From assembly GCA_002348365.1 (NCBI GenBank), contig DEBC01000002.1:1-33831 (forward strand): a stretch of DNA of 33,831 nucleotides, written 5' to 3'. Positions 1-7,266 of the stretch are shown here, one piece after another. How positions within the stretch are numbered: position 1 is the first letter of the stretch; each line of letters starts with the position of its first letter. Both the position numbers and the translations under genes were made by a program. Source of the DNA: Alphaproteobacteria bacterium UBA2966 (lineage in GTDB: Bacteria; Pseudomonadota; Alphaproteobacteria; UBA2966). The notes below the pieces were generated by a model. It had not been told where the DNA came from. It saw only the letters and a program-made list of their open reading frames with translations, and made no database searches.

Positions 1-140
1 CTCGCCAAACCCGTAAATTCGTTCAACGCAATCTCGTACTCGCCACGCATGTAGGCTTCGACCCCAAGATCAAAGTCTGACCAAGCCGGGCTCGCGATTC
101 CAAGCGCCACGGCGAATATCATGTATGCAGGACCGCGCAT
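1..140 (-). CDS. Secreted Sel1/TPR-like repeat protein, N-terminus only (runs off the window)
   Basis: Only the first 46 codons are present; the gene continues beyond base 1. Translation gives a basic start (MRGPAYM), a hydrophobic stretch (IFAVALGIA) and a likely signal-peptidase site after SPAWS, so export is predicted. The mature part begins FDLGVEAYMRGEYEIALNEF, which has the A-x-x-x-G-x-[YF]-x-x-A-L pattern of the first helix pair in Sel1-like and TPR repeat proteins. The start is the ATG at 140; a second ATG at 122 is an alternative. It is divergent from the flavoprotein gene at 291. The Sel1 assignment rests on one partial repeat; the rest of the protein cannot be seen. Confidence 0.6.
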   Translation of the reverse strand, partial: MRGPAYMIFAVALGIASPAWSDFDLGVEAYMRGEYEIALNEFTGLA

Positions 141-290
141 GCGCCGGAGACTATCACCTGAGCAATTCGTCCGGGTCACAAATTGAGGCGATCCAGTTTT
201 CTCGATCTGCCTCTTCAATCGACAGGCCGTACAGGCTCTAATACGGCTGCCAAAGGGGCATGGAAACGAAACAGATCAAAAGAGCAGCGG

Positions 291-1757
291 ATGTCTGTCG
301 ACGTGCGTGAATTTGATGTCGTCGTTGTGGGTCACGGAATCGCCGGTATGTCGGCCGCAGTCTCCGCCATGGAGAGCGGTGCGAAGGTGGCCGTTCTCGA
401 ACGCGCGCCATTTGAAGAGTACGGAGGCAACACGCGTTACACGGAGGCCTTCCTTCGCCTCAAAAATGAAAACGAACTGTTCGACGACTTCGAAAGCCTG
501 TTGGCGGAAGTCGGCAGCGCCAATCCCGATCCCGTGCTGGTCCATGCGACCACGCAGCCGTATGAGCAGTGGCCGGGAATTGTACGTTCCAACGACGTCA
601 CGGACGCCGATCTCATTCAAACGTTTGCCAGCTCGGTCGTTCCAACGATCGACTGGCTCAAGACGTTCGGGGTCAACTTCATCCCGGCGTACCTCGCCCA
701 TGTCACATGCCGCGAAGACCCTCCTCTCCTGGCCCCGAGCGGTGGCGGTATCGCCATGATCGAAGCCTTGCATGCCGCCTGCGAGAAGGGAGACGTCGAG
801 ATTTTTTACGAGACAACAGCGCGCCGGCTGATCCAGGACGATTCAGATGCAGTGGTCGGTGTCCGGGCGGTGGGCCGACGCAACAAGCGTATCGATGTAA
901 TGGGCCGCGCTGTCGTCCTGGCGTGCGGCGGTTTTGAAGGCAATCGGGAAATGCTGCAGCGTTACATGGGTGCGAGCGCGATCAACACCCGGCCGGTAGC
1001 GCGAGGCGGCAATTACAACAAAGGCGAAGGCATTCGCATGGCGCTCGATATCGGTGCCGCTCCTGCGGGTGATTACGGCGGCTATCACGCCAACCCAGTG
1101 GACCCCCGTTCGGGCCAACCCGAAGCCAAGGTGCTGATATTTCCATTCGGTGTACTGGTCAACAAAAAGGGGCAGCGGTTCACCGACGAAGGCCCCGGCG
1201 CTGACCACCGGATCTACGACGGTGTCTGCCACGAAATCCAAGATCAGCCTCAGGGCAAGGCGTTCCTCATCATGGACGACCGCATCAACGACATTGAAGA
1301 GTACACGCGTTCCATTTTCACGGATCAGCCGCCGGTGGAAGCGCAGTCATTCGACGAAATAGCGGAGCAATTTGACCTGCCGGTTGACAGCCTGAAGAAG
1401 ACGATGGCGGACTACAATGCCGCGTGCCGAGATGGTAGTTTCGAGCCCACGCATGAGGATGGACTGGCAACAGACGGCGTTGTTCCGCCTAAATCGAACT
1501 GGGCCCGGTCCGTCGACCGGCCCCCGTTCCTCTGCTATCCGTTGATTTCCGCACCCATCCTCACTTTTGGGGGCGTCAAGGTGAACACCAAGGCACAGGT
1601 CGTGAATACCGATGGCGAGGTGATCCCAGGTCTCTACGCGGCAGGAGAGGTTATTGGTCTTTACTATCGGCAATATGCGGCGGCAACATCGGTGTTACGC
1701 GGGATGGTGTTCGGCCGCATCGCCGGCCAAGATGCCGCACAGGTTCAAGCTCCGTAA
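291..1757 (+). CDS. FAD-dependent oxidoreductase of the fumarate reductase / tricarballylate dehydrogenase (TcuA-like) type
   Basis: This 488-residue flavoprotein starts with a Rossmann FAD-binding site (VVVGHGIAGMSAAV, residues 11-24) followed by the ribose-binding Glu in VLERAP. The segment GGNTRYTEAFLRL near residue 45 is characteristic of the TcuA/KsdD-like branch of the fumarate reductase flavoprotein superfamily. The C-terminus carries the family's second FAD contact (PGLYAAGEVIGLYY, then SVLRGMVFGRIAG). Such enzymes oxidise or reduce a C-C bond next to a carboxylate or ketone. I start at the ATG at 291; the frame is open upstream to 183, but those 36 residues precede the Rossmann strand and look non-coding. 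It is the first gene of the forward oxidative cluster, 39 bases before the ASCH gene. The substrate is unknown. Confidence 0.85.
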   Translation: MSVDVREFDVVVVGHGIAGMSAAVSAMESGAKVAVLERAPFEEYGGNTRYTEAFLRLKNENELFDDFESLLAEVGSANPDPVLVHATTQPYEQWPGIVRSNDVTDADLIQTFASSVVPTIDWLKTFGVNFIPAYLAHVTCREDPPLLAPSGGGIAMIEALHAACEKGDVEIFYETTARRLIQDDSDAVVGVRAVGRRNKRIDVMGRAVVLACGGFEGNREMLQRYMGASAINTRPVARGGNYNKGEGIRMALDIGAAPAGDYGGYHANPVDPRSGQPEAKVLIFPFGVLVNKKGQRFTDEGPGADHRIYDGVCHEIQDQPQGKAFLIMDDRINDIEEYTRSIFTDQPPVEAQSFDEIAEQFDLPVDSLKKTMADYNAACRDGSFEPTHEDGLATDGVVPPKSNWARSVDRPPFLCYPLISAPILTFGGVKVNTKAQVVNTDGEVIPGLYAAGEVIGLYYRQYAAATSVLRGMVFGRIAGQDAAQVQAP

Positions 1758-1796
1758 ACGAAGTTCCAATCAAAAAAATGGGAAAGGACAGGGAAT

Positions 1797-2288
1797 ATGC
1801 TTTCATCCGATGCTCCAGAAGTAAGAGCCTTCTGGGAAAAGGCCTGTAGCGAGATGGGGATCGATCCATCGTCGACCTACCACGCGGCAACGTTCGGAGA
1901 TCCGAAATTCTTCGACGAAGTCGACGAGATCACCGAACTGGCCCTCGAAGGCCAGAAACAAGCAACCTCGCATCTCGAGATCGACTTCGAAGTGAACAAC
2001 ATCACCAGACGTGCGGAAGGCGACTACTGGCTGATGCTGGACAAATCACTCGCGCCGCGCGGCATCGTGCAACTGACCACGGTCAAGTCCACGCCATTCA
2101 ACGAGATCGATGATGAGTATGCCGCCATTGAAGGCGAAGGCGATTCCAGCCTGCGTCATTGGAAGGAAGTGCACGAAGATTACTTCAAGCTGCAATTGAA
2201 CGCCTGGGGCCGGGGCGATGAATGGAGCGAGGATCTGCCCGTGGTGTGTGAGATATTCACACTGGTGTATCCGCCCCTAAACAAGTAG
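1797..2288 (+). CDS. ASCH-domain protein (YhfF-like)
   Basis: 163 residues. The pattern LALEGQKQATSHL near residue 45, then IVQLTTVKSTPFNEI and AIEGEGDSSLRHWKEVHEDYF near residues 95-130, is the ASCH fold signature: a conserved G-x-K-x-[AS]-T segment and the E-G-x-G-D-x-S-x-x-x-W-x-x-x-H motif. ASCH domains resemble PUA domains and bind RNA or modified nucleosides; some have hydrolase or RNase activity. The Arg/Trp-rich segment RRAEGDYWLML replaces part of the usual loop. The ribosome site is the purine-rich AAAGGACAGGG just before the ATG. It lies between the flavoprotein and the oxygenase genes, and a hairpin terminator follows. Why an ASCH protein sits in a catabolic cluster is not clear. 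Confidence 0.7.
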   Translation: MLSSDAPEVRAFWEKACSEMGIDPSSTYHAATFGDPKFFDEVDEITELALEGQKQATSHLEIDFEVNNITRRAEGDYWLMLDKSLAPRGIVQLTTVKSTPFNEIDDEYAAIEGEGDSSLRHWKEVHEDYFKLQLNAWGRGDEWSEDLPVVCEIFTLVYPPLNK

Positions 2289-2307
2289 GCGGCATTTCGT
2301 TTGTTTC

Positions 2308-2350
2308 GGGGGCGGGTCGATGAAAGTCGAGCCCGCCCCTGTCAATTTTA
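2308..2350 (+). terminator. Probable Rho-independent terminator after the ASCH gene
   Basis: The arms GGGGCGGG-TCGA and TCGAGCCCGCCCC (about 12 pairs, one bulged base) enclose a TGAAAG loop and are followed by GTCAATTTTA. It lies 20 bases after the ASCH stop and before the DUF1330 gene, so the cluster may be two transcription units or be attenuated here. The T-run is short and interrupted, so termination could be partial. Confidence 0.65.
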
Positions 2351-2387
2351 GCTGTGCGTACAAACCCTCTTGCCTGTTGAGGAAGTC

Positions 2388-2729
2388 ATGACCGTATACT
2401 TCATCGCCCAAGTACAAACAGATGATCCCGAGGGGTACATGGAATACGTCAAGGCCGGGCGTCCAACGCTGATCGAACATGGCGCCTGGTATGTCGGACG
2501 CGCCAGCGCCGCCGGGGATGCAGAGGTAATTGAGGGTGACGACCCGGGTCGCTACATCATCATCGGTTTCGAGAACCGCGAGTCAGTCTGGAAGTGGTAC
2601 AATTCCCCCGAATACCAGGAAGCCAAGAAGATTCGAGATCCCATCTCCAAAGTGAACCTGTTCATCGTTGATGAAATTCCCCCGGGAAGCGGCATACCGA
2701 CCCGACCCCTGGGTGACATTCAAAACTAG
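2388..2729 (+). CDS. DUF1330 family protein (dimeric alpha/beta barrel)
   Basis: 113 residues. YFIAQVQTDDPEGYMEYVK at the N-terminus, the central GRYIIIGFENRESVWKWYNS and PEYQEAKKIRDP are the DUF1330 hallmarks: a ferredoxin-like alpha/beta fold with a conserved aromatic-rich W-Y-x-S-x-x-Y helix. The fold normally dimerises and appears in small enzymes or helper proteins in degradation clusters. I start at the ATG at 2388 because GAGGAAG lies just upstream; an in-frame TTG at 2370 lacks such a site. It is 12 bases before the first Rieske oxygenase gene, so the two are almost certainly cotranscribed and may act on the same compound. No biochemical role can be deduced. Confidence 0.8.
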   Translation: MTVYFIAQVQTDDPEGYMEYVKAGRPTLIEHGAWYVGRASAAGDAEVIEGDDPGRYIIIGFENRESVWKWYNSPEYQEAKKIRDPISKVNLFIVDEIPPGSGIPTRPLGDIQN

Positions 2730-2741
2730 CGAGCTGGCAAG

Positions 2742-3887
2742 ATGACGATTTCGCCTTTCGATCCAGCCCAAGCGTCCGACGCGCAAAGAGCACTCGATCG
2801 CACGCGTACCCACCCCCGGACACGGTCGCGTCATATGCCGGGTTGGATGTACACGTCCCCCGATGTGTTTCAGCGTGAAACGGAGCGAATATTCCTGAAG
2901 GACTGGCTCATCGTTGGCCGGGTTGAGGAAGTTCCCGAACCCGGGGATTACTTCACGTTCGATATCGTCGATGAACCGGTGGTCGTGACCCGCGGCAAGG
3001 ACGGCCAACTCAATGCGTTCTCGAATGTATGTCGCCATCGCGGCGCCAAAGTCGTCGAAGGGCGCGGAACAGCCAAAGTCTTCAGCTGCCCGTATCACGG
3101 TTGGACGTATGACATTGGGGGGGCGTTGATTCAGACGACCTTTACCGATGACGTCAGTGAATTCGATTTCGATAACTGCCGGCTCTCACCCGTCCAGATC
3201 GGAAGCTGGGGCGGATGGATTTTCGTGAATTTGGATCCGGGTGCGGGTCCGCTGGAAGAACACGTGGCGCTGTATGACGAAAAACTCGGCTACTTCCGCC
3301 AGGAAGACTGCCGGCTGTCCGACACGCTCGTGATCGAGTCAGATGTCAATTGGAAACTGATGGCCGAGAATTTCATCGACGTCTATCATTTCCGGACTCT
3401 GCATGCCGGCACATTCGGCAACCAAAAGAACCCGGCAACGAGCCTTCCCTACGATGAGGATCAGGTCATAATTTACCGGCTAGGTGGTAAATCCCTGACG
3501 CCAACGGGCGAGATGCTGCTCGGGCGCCTGCCCTGGCTGACTGAAGACGATCCATCAGCGGCCGGTCACATGCCGCCAAACGCCTACTTCACGTGCCACG
3601 CCGACAATGTGCAGCTTTGGATGAGCTGGCCGATATCGCCATCACGTTCACGCACCATGATCTACACCATATTTTCCGAGGAGCAGCTTGCGCGTAATGA
3701 CTTCGATGAACACGCCGAGACGTACCACGAGTTCGTCGCACGCATTCTCAACGAGGACGTCGATATGGTGACGGCACTACAGAAGACCGTGGGTTCACGG
3801 AATTTCGAACCGGGCCCCATCACCCAATTGGAAGCCGGTGTGCATGCTACCGTCAACCACCTGATAGACCGCATTTTCGACGACTGA
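2742..3887 (+). CDS. Rieske non-haem iron oxygenase, alpha subunit (first of tandem pair)
   Basis: 381 residues. The Rieske [2Fe-2S] site is complete: Cys97-x-His99 in CRHRG and Cys116-x2-His119 in CPYHGW. The catalytic domain has the 2-His motif ENFIDVYHFRTLH with bridging Asp213 and ligands His216 and His221; the third ligand is probably an Asp in NEDVDMV (339 or 341). This is the ring-hydroxylating/demethylating oxygenase alpha family, which adds O2-derived oxygen to aromatics, quaternary amines or similar compounds using electrons from a separate reductase. No beta subunit, ferredoxin or reductase gene lies nearby, so electrons must come from elsewhere. It is followed after 16 bases by a close paralogue; the pair may form a hetero-oligomer or act on successive intermediates. 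Confidence 0.93.
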   Translation: MTISPFDPAQASDAQRALDRTRTHPRTRSRHMPGWMYTSPDVFQRETERIFLKDWLIVGRVEEVPEPGDYFTFDIVDEPVVVTRGKDGQLNAFSNVCRHRGAKVVEGRGTAKVFSCPYHGWTYDIGGALIQTTFTDDVSEFDFDNCRLSPVQIGSWGGWIFVNLDPGAGPLEEHVALYDEKLGYFRQEDCRLSDTLVIESDVNWKLMAENFIDVYHFRTLHAGTFGNQKNPATSLPYDEDQVIIYRLGGKSLTPTGEMLLGRLPWLTEDDPSAAGHMPPNAYFTCHADNVQLWMSWPISPSRSRTMIYTIFSEEQLARNDFDEHAETYHEFVARILNEDVDMVTALQKTVGSRNFEPGPITQLEAGVHATVNHLIDRIFDD

Positions 3888-3903
3888 CCGGAAAGCTTTG
3901 GAA

Positions 3904-5043
3904 ATGGCACAAATCAAACCAGGCGCAGACGCAATGGCTCGCTCCAGATTGGCCCCGACACGAGACAAGCTTCGTGCCGAAGCTCGGCACCTTCCGGGCT
4001 GGATGTACACCTCCCCGGAGGTCTTCGAGCTCGAAACCGAACGGCTCTTCCTCAAGGAGTGGCTGGTGGTCGGACGGGTGGAAGAGATCCCGAATTCGGG
4101 TGATTTCTTCACCTTCGATATCGTCGACGAACCGATCGTCGTGACGCGTGGCAAGGACGGCGGACTTCATGCGTTTTCCAACGTCTGCCGTCACCGCGGC
4201 GCCAAGGTCGCAGAGGGCCAAGGCAATGCCAAGGCCTTTAGTTGCCCCTATCACGGCTGGACCTACGACGTGACGGGAAAGTTGATCCAAACCACATTCA
4301 CTGACGATGTCGAAGGGTTTGATTTTAAAAATTGCCGCCTGGCGCCGATCAATATCGATGCATGGGGCGGATGGATCTTCGTCAACTTCGACCCGCAGGC
4401 GGGCTCCCTGGATGATCACGTAACGCTCTATCAGGAGAAGCTCGGGTACTTTCGCCAGGAAGATTGCCGCATCGGAGGCATCCTGGACATCGAAGTGGAT
4501 GTGAACTGGAAACTGATCGCCGAAAACCTGATCGACGTCTATCACTTCCATGTTCTGCATGCAGCTACCTTCGGCAGCAACAAGAATCAGAACCGCATGC
4601 TGCCCTACGGAGAGAATGAGCTCGTTATCTTCCGCCCGAATTCCCGCTCTCTGACGCCGACCGGTGAGGCCCTGGTAGGACATCTACCCTGGATCGAAGA
4701 TGATGCGCCGGCCGCAGCGGGGCACATGCCGCCGAACGCCTATTTCACCTGCCACAGCGACAGCGTGAAACTATGGATGAGCTGGCCCTTGGGTCCGACT
4801 CGTTCGAGACTCATCATCTACTCTATCTATGCGGAAGAGCAGATCGCATGCGGTGATTTCAAGGAGAATGCCAAGGTCTACGACGACTTTCTCGCGCAGA
4901 TCGTTGACGAGGACATGGGCATGGTGATTGCGCTACAGAAGAATTTGAGCTCGCGCCGGTTCGAGCCCGGACCCATGGTGGGTCTGGAATCCGGCGTCCA
5001 CAGTACCGTCAACACCCTCATCGACCGGCTTTTCACCGACTGA
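3904..5043 (+). CDS. Rieske non-haem iron oxygenase, alpha subunit (second of tandem pair)
   Basis: 379 residues, colinear with the preceding gene along its whole length and sharing long identical blocks such as FTFDIVDEP and AFSNVCRHRGAKV, so the pair arose by tandem duplication. The Rieske ligands are Cys95, His97, Cys114 and His117; the iron site is AENLIDVYHFHVLH with His214 and His219. Differences concentrate at the N-terminus and in the region after the His motif (GSNKNQNRMLPYGENE here), which lines the substrate pocket in this family, suggesting a different substrate or step. I start at the ATG at 3904; an in-frame TTG at 3898 would add two residues. It ends in TGA, 8 bases before the luciferase-like gene. 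No electron-transfer partner is encoded nearby. Confidence 0.93.
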   Translation: MAQIKPGADAMARSRLAPTRDKLRAEARHLPGWMYTSPEVFELETERLFLKEWLVVGRVEEIPNSGDFFTFDIVDEPIVVTRGKDGGLHAFSNVCRHRGAKVAEGQGNAKAFSCPYHGWTYDVTGKLIQTTFTDDVEGFDFKNCRLAPINIDAWGGWIFVNFDPQAGSLDDHVTLYQEKLGYFRQEDCRIGGILDIEVDVNWKLIAENLIDVYHFHVLHAATFGSNKNQNRMLPYGENELVIFRPNSRSLTPTGEALVGHLPWIEDDAPAAAGHMPPNAYFTCHSDSVKLWMSWPLGPTRSRLIIYSIYAEEQIACGDFKENAKVYDDFLAQIVDEDMGMVIALQKNLSSRRFEPGPMVGLESGVHSTVNTLIDRLFTD

Positions 5044-5051
5044 GAAACATT

Positions 5052-5900
5052 ATGCTGTTCGGGGCTGGTGTCTTCTTCACCGACTACTCGGCGAAACCCG
5101 CAGAATTGGCCAAGGCCCTTGAGGACCGTGGGTTCGAATCGTTGTGGACACCTGAGCATTCGCACATACCACTCTCCCGCGCGACACCCATGCCGGCCGG
5201 CATGGAGTTGCCGAAAAAGTACTACGACGTGATGGACCCGTTCGTAACCCTCACCGCCGCCGCCATGGCTACGACTTCACTAAAGGTGGCGACAGGAATC
5301 TGTCTCGTCGCCCAACGGGACCCGATTCAGACCGCCAAACTGGTCGCGTCAATCGATCAGGTCTCCGATGGCCGATTTCTGTTCGGCGTTGGAAGCGGCT
5401 GGAACGTAGAAGAAATGGCCGACCACGGCACAGATTTCCATTCCAGGCACACGCTCGTGCGGGAACGGATTGAGGCCATGAAAGAGATCTGGACGTCTCC
5501 CGAGCCCGAGTTCCAGGGAGAATTGGTTGAATTTCCACCCATGATGGCTTGGCCAAAACCGGTGCAAAAGCCCCATCCTCCTGTACACGTAGGAGGGAGT
5601 TTCCCCTATGGCGCGCGACGTGCTGTGGTTTATGGGGATGGCTGGATACCCCACATCCGGCGCCCCGATTACCCGGATGTCACTGATTTCCTGCCAGATT
5701 TCCACGATTTGGCACGAGCGGCAGGGAGAAATCCAGAGGCGCTACCCGTGACCATCTGGGGCACTCCTTGCGACATGGACACGCTTAGGAGATTTCAGGA
5801 TCGCGGTGTGTCACGGATCGTTGCCGAGCTTGACTCAACAGACCTCGATGGATTGCTACCGGAGCTTGATCGCTGGGCCGGGTTGATGACGCAATTATAG
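5052..5900 (+). CDS. LLM-class (luciferase-like) oxidoreductase, probably F420- or FMN-dependent
   Basis: 282 residues forming a single luciferase-like TIM barrel. Recognisable parts are the first strand and helix (GAGVFFTDYSAKPAELAKALEDRGFESLW), PEHSHIP, the conserved VATGICLVAQRDPIQTAKLVASID, and GRFLFGVGSGWNVEEM, where the cofactor phosphate binds. The closest pattern I know is the bacterial F420-dependent LLM family of about 280-300 residues; FMN use cannot be excluded. Such enzymes do monooxygenation, desulfonation or hydride transfer. With a gap of only 8 bases from the second Rieske gene it is the last gene of the oxidative cluster and probably acts in the same pathway. Confidence 0.85.
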   Translation: MLFGAGVFFTDYSAKPAELAKALEDRGFESLWTPEHSHIPLSRATPMPAGMELPKKYYDVMDPFVTLTAAAMATTSLKVATGICLVAQRDPIQTAKLVASIDQVSDGRFLFGVGSGWNVEEMADHGTDFHSRHTLVRERIEAMKEIWTSPEPEFQGELVEFPPMMAWPKPVQKPHPPVHVGGSFPYGARRAVVYGDGWIPHIRRPDYPDVTDFLPDFHDLARAAGRNPEALPVTIWGTPCDMDTLRRFQDRGVSRIVAELDSTDLDGLLPELDRWAGLMTQL

Positions 5901-6074
5901 TGCGCTAATTCCTCGGCAGACTGGCGAATTGGCTGGATTCAATCGGATGATGCCCATATCTATCGCCAACAGAATCTGTTACGGTCCAGCCGTGTTTATT
6001 GATCCGCCTGCTGTCCGCCTTCAGTTCGAAGACCTGAAAAGCGTGCGTCAGGGCCATTCCGACAGAGAGTGCTT

Positions 6075-6197
6075 ATGTCACAAATGAACGAGCCAACAGA
6101 ACTTGGTGAAAAGCTACACAAGTGGATCGCAATTGGGTCGATCGGTGGCGTAGCTATTATCGTCATCATCCTCGCTGCGACAGGCACGTTAGGCTGA
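6075..6197 (+). CDS. Small single-pass membrane protein (40 residues)
   Basis: A short open frame starts at the ATG at 6075, preceded by the purine-rich GACAGAGAG. It encodes a polar N-terminus (MSQMNEPTELGEKLHKW) and then one hydrophobic segment of about 20 residues rich in Ile, Gly, Ala and Val (residues 18-37), ending GTLG. This layout is that of a small single-span inner-membrane protein. It sits alone between the luciferase-like gene and the FKBP gene, which are otherwise separated by about 445 bases. I recognise no family; coding status rests on the ribosome site and the membrane segment only. Confidence 0.5.
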   Translation: MSQMNEPTELGEKLHKWIAIGSIGGVAIIVIILAATGTLG

Positions 6198-6345
6198 CCT
6201 CACTGCGATTGCGAAGACCGCACTACCCGAGGCCCCATCCATCGTAAGAAACCACGTGTCCGGCGGCGATTGGCGCTACCTGTACTCCTGCCCGGCGGCG
6301 AACGAATTAACTCGAAAACTTCGAACCACATGACGGAGCAATGCC

Positions 6346-6777
6346 ATGAGGCAAGTGGCGACCGGTGATACCGTTCGCGTGCACTACACGGGCACCCTCG
6401 ACGACGGTACGGAATTCGACACATCGACAGACCGCGATCCGATTGCATTCATGATCGGCGGAGGACAGGTGCTGCCAGGATTTGAGAACGCCCTGGTCGG
6501 CATGACCGAAGGGGAGACCAAGAGCATCACGTTGAGCCCCGAAGACGCCTATGGTCCTCACGACCCGGAATTGCTGCACGCCGTGGAAAGAGAACGTATT
6601 CCGGACGAGATTGACCTGAAAGTCGGCGCATTGCTTCAGGCAGGAGATGCGCAAGGCAACGAGATCACGTTGCGGGTGGTTGAGGTTAGTGACGAAATGG
6701 CAACCTTGGACGCCAACCACCCATTGGCGGGTGAAACTCTAACCTTCGAACTCACCATGGTCGCCTTCGGAGAATAG
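6346..6777 (+). CDS. SlyD-type FKBP peptidyl-prolyl cis-trans isomerase
   Basis: 143 residues, the usual length for the short SlyD-like family. The N-terminal FKBP part reads VRVHYTGTLDDGTEFDTS and GGGQVLPGFENALVGM, then EGETKSITLSPEDAYGPHDPEL, after which the inserted chaperone flap (about residues 70-125) precedes the last FKBP strand LTFELTMVAF. The enzyme catalyses proline isomerisation and acts as a holding chaperone in the cytoplasm; there is no signal peptide. The His-rich metal-binding tail of Escherichia coli SlyD is absent. It stands alone, with GGAG about 10 bases before the ATG. No link to the neighbouring pathways is visible. Confidence 0.93.
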   Translation: MRQVATGDTVRVHYTGTLDDGTEFDTSTDRDPIAFMIGGGQVLPGFENALVGMTEGETKSITLSPEDAYGPHDPELLHAVERERIPDEIDLKVGALLQAGDAQGNEITLRVVEVSDEMATLDANHPLAGETLTFELTMVAFGE

Positions 6778-6948
6778 GACTGGGCATTGCGTTACAGTCC
6801 TCGTCGACGGGTCATCTGAAGACGACCAGCCGCCGATTTTGGCAACACTAGCCAATAATCTTCCGGTACGCGCCGCATGCCCGTATTTATGGCGCGAGGA
6901 TTGAACTCTCTCCGACCTCGACGGTTGCTCTGATGACATAGTCGGCCG

Positions 6949-7266
6949 CTACATCGGCAGCCGGTCGTCCGCCTTATTGCCGAACAACTCCTCTCGGCGA
7001 AGTTGGGCAACATCCGGTTCGAGGATGGGTCCGAGCAGGTACTTGGCGAATTCCTCACGTTCCTTGAGCAGCCACGCCTGCATGTCCTTGTCCTGGTCGA
7101 GCGCCTTGAGCGCCTTTCCACCCAAGACTTTTTTCTTCTTGAGGGCACGTTCGAGGCGTTCATTCTTGGCTTTGAGCACGAACACCTCACCCGCCAGCGC
7201 GACCATCATGCCCATCAGACGCGTGATGGCCGGATCCTCGAAATATTGATGCTTGGGTAGGGTCAT
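6949..7266 (-). CDS. Small charged, probably coiled-coil protein coupled to a methyltransferase gene
   Basis: 105 residues, not recognised. The N-terminus (MTLPKHQYFEDPAITRLMGMMVALAGEVF) is followed by a very basic helical stretch with ERLERALKKKK and then a Lys/Glu/Asp-rich helix (ALKALDQDKDMQAWLLKERE), consistent with a coiled coil; it ends in FGNKADDRLPM. Its ATG (7266-7264) directly abuts the stop codon of the upstream methyltransferase gene (7269-7267), with no base between, so translational coupling is expected and the two products may interact. No catalytic motif is visible. Confidence 0.7.
   Translation of the reverse strand: MTLPKHQYFEDPAITRLMGMMVALAGEVFVLKAKNERLERALKKKKVLGGKALKALDQDKDMQAWLLKEREEFAKYLLGPILEPDVAQLRREELFGNKADDRLPM

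Noticed and set aside
6885..6935. tRNA-like T-arm (GAGAG-TTCAATC-CTCGC on the minus strand) as a tRNA or att remnant
   Set aside because: The stem has a mismatch, and no D-arm, anticodon arm or acceptor stem can be paired with it; no integrase is nearby.
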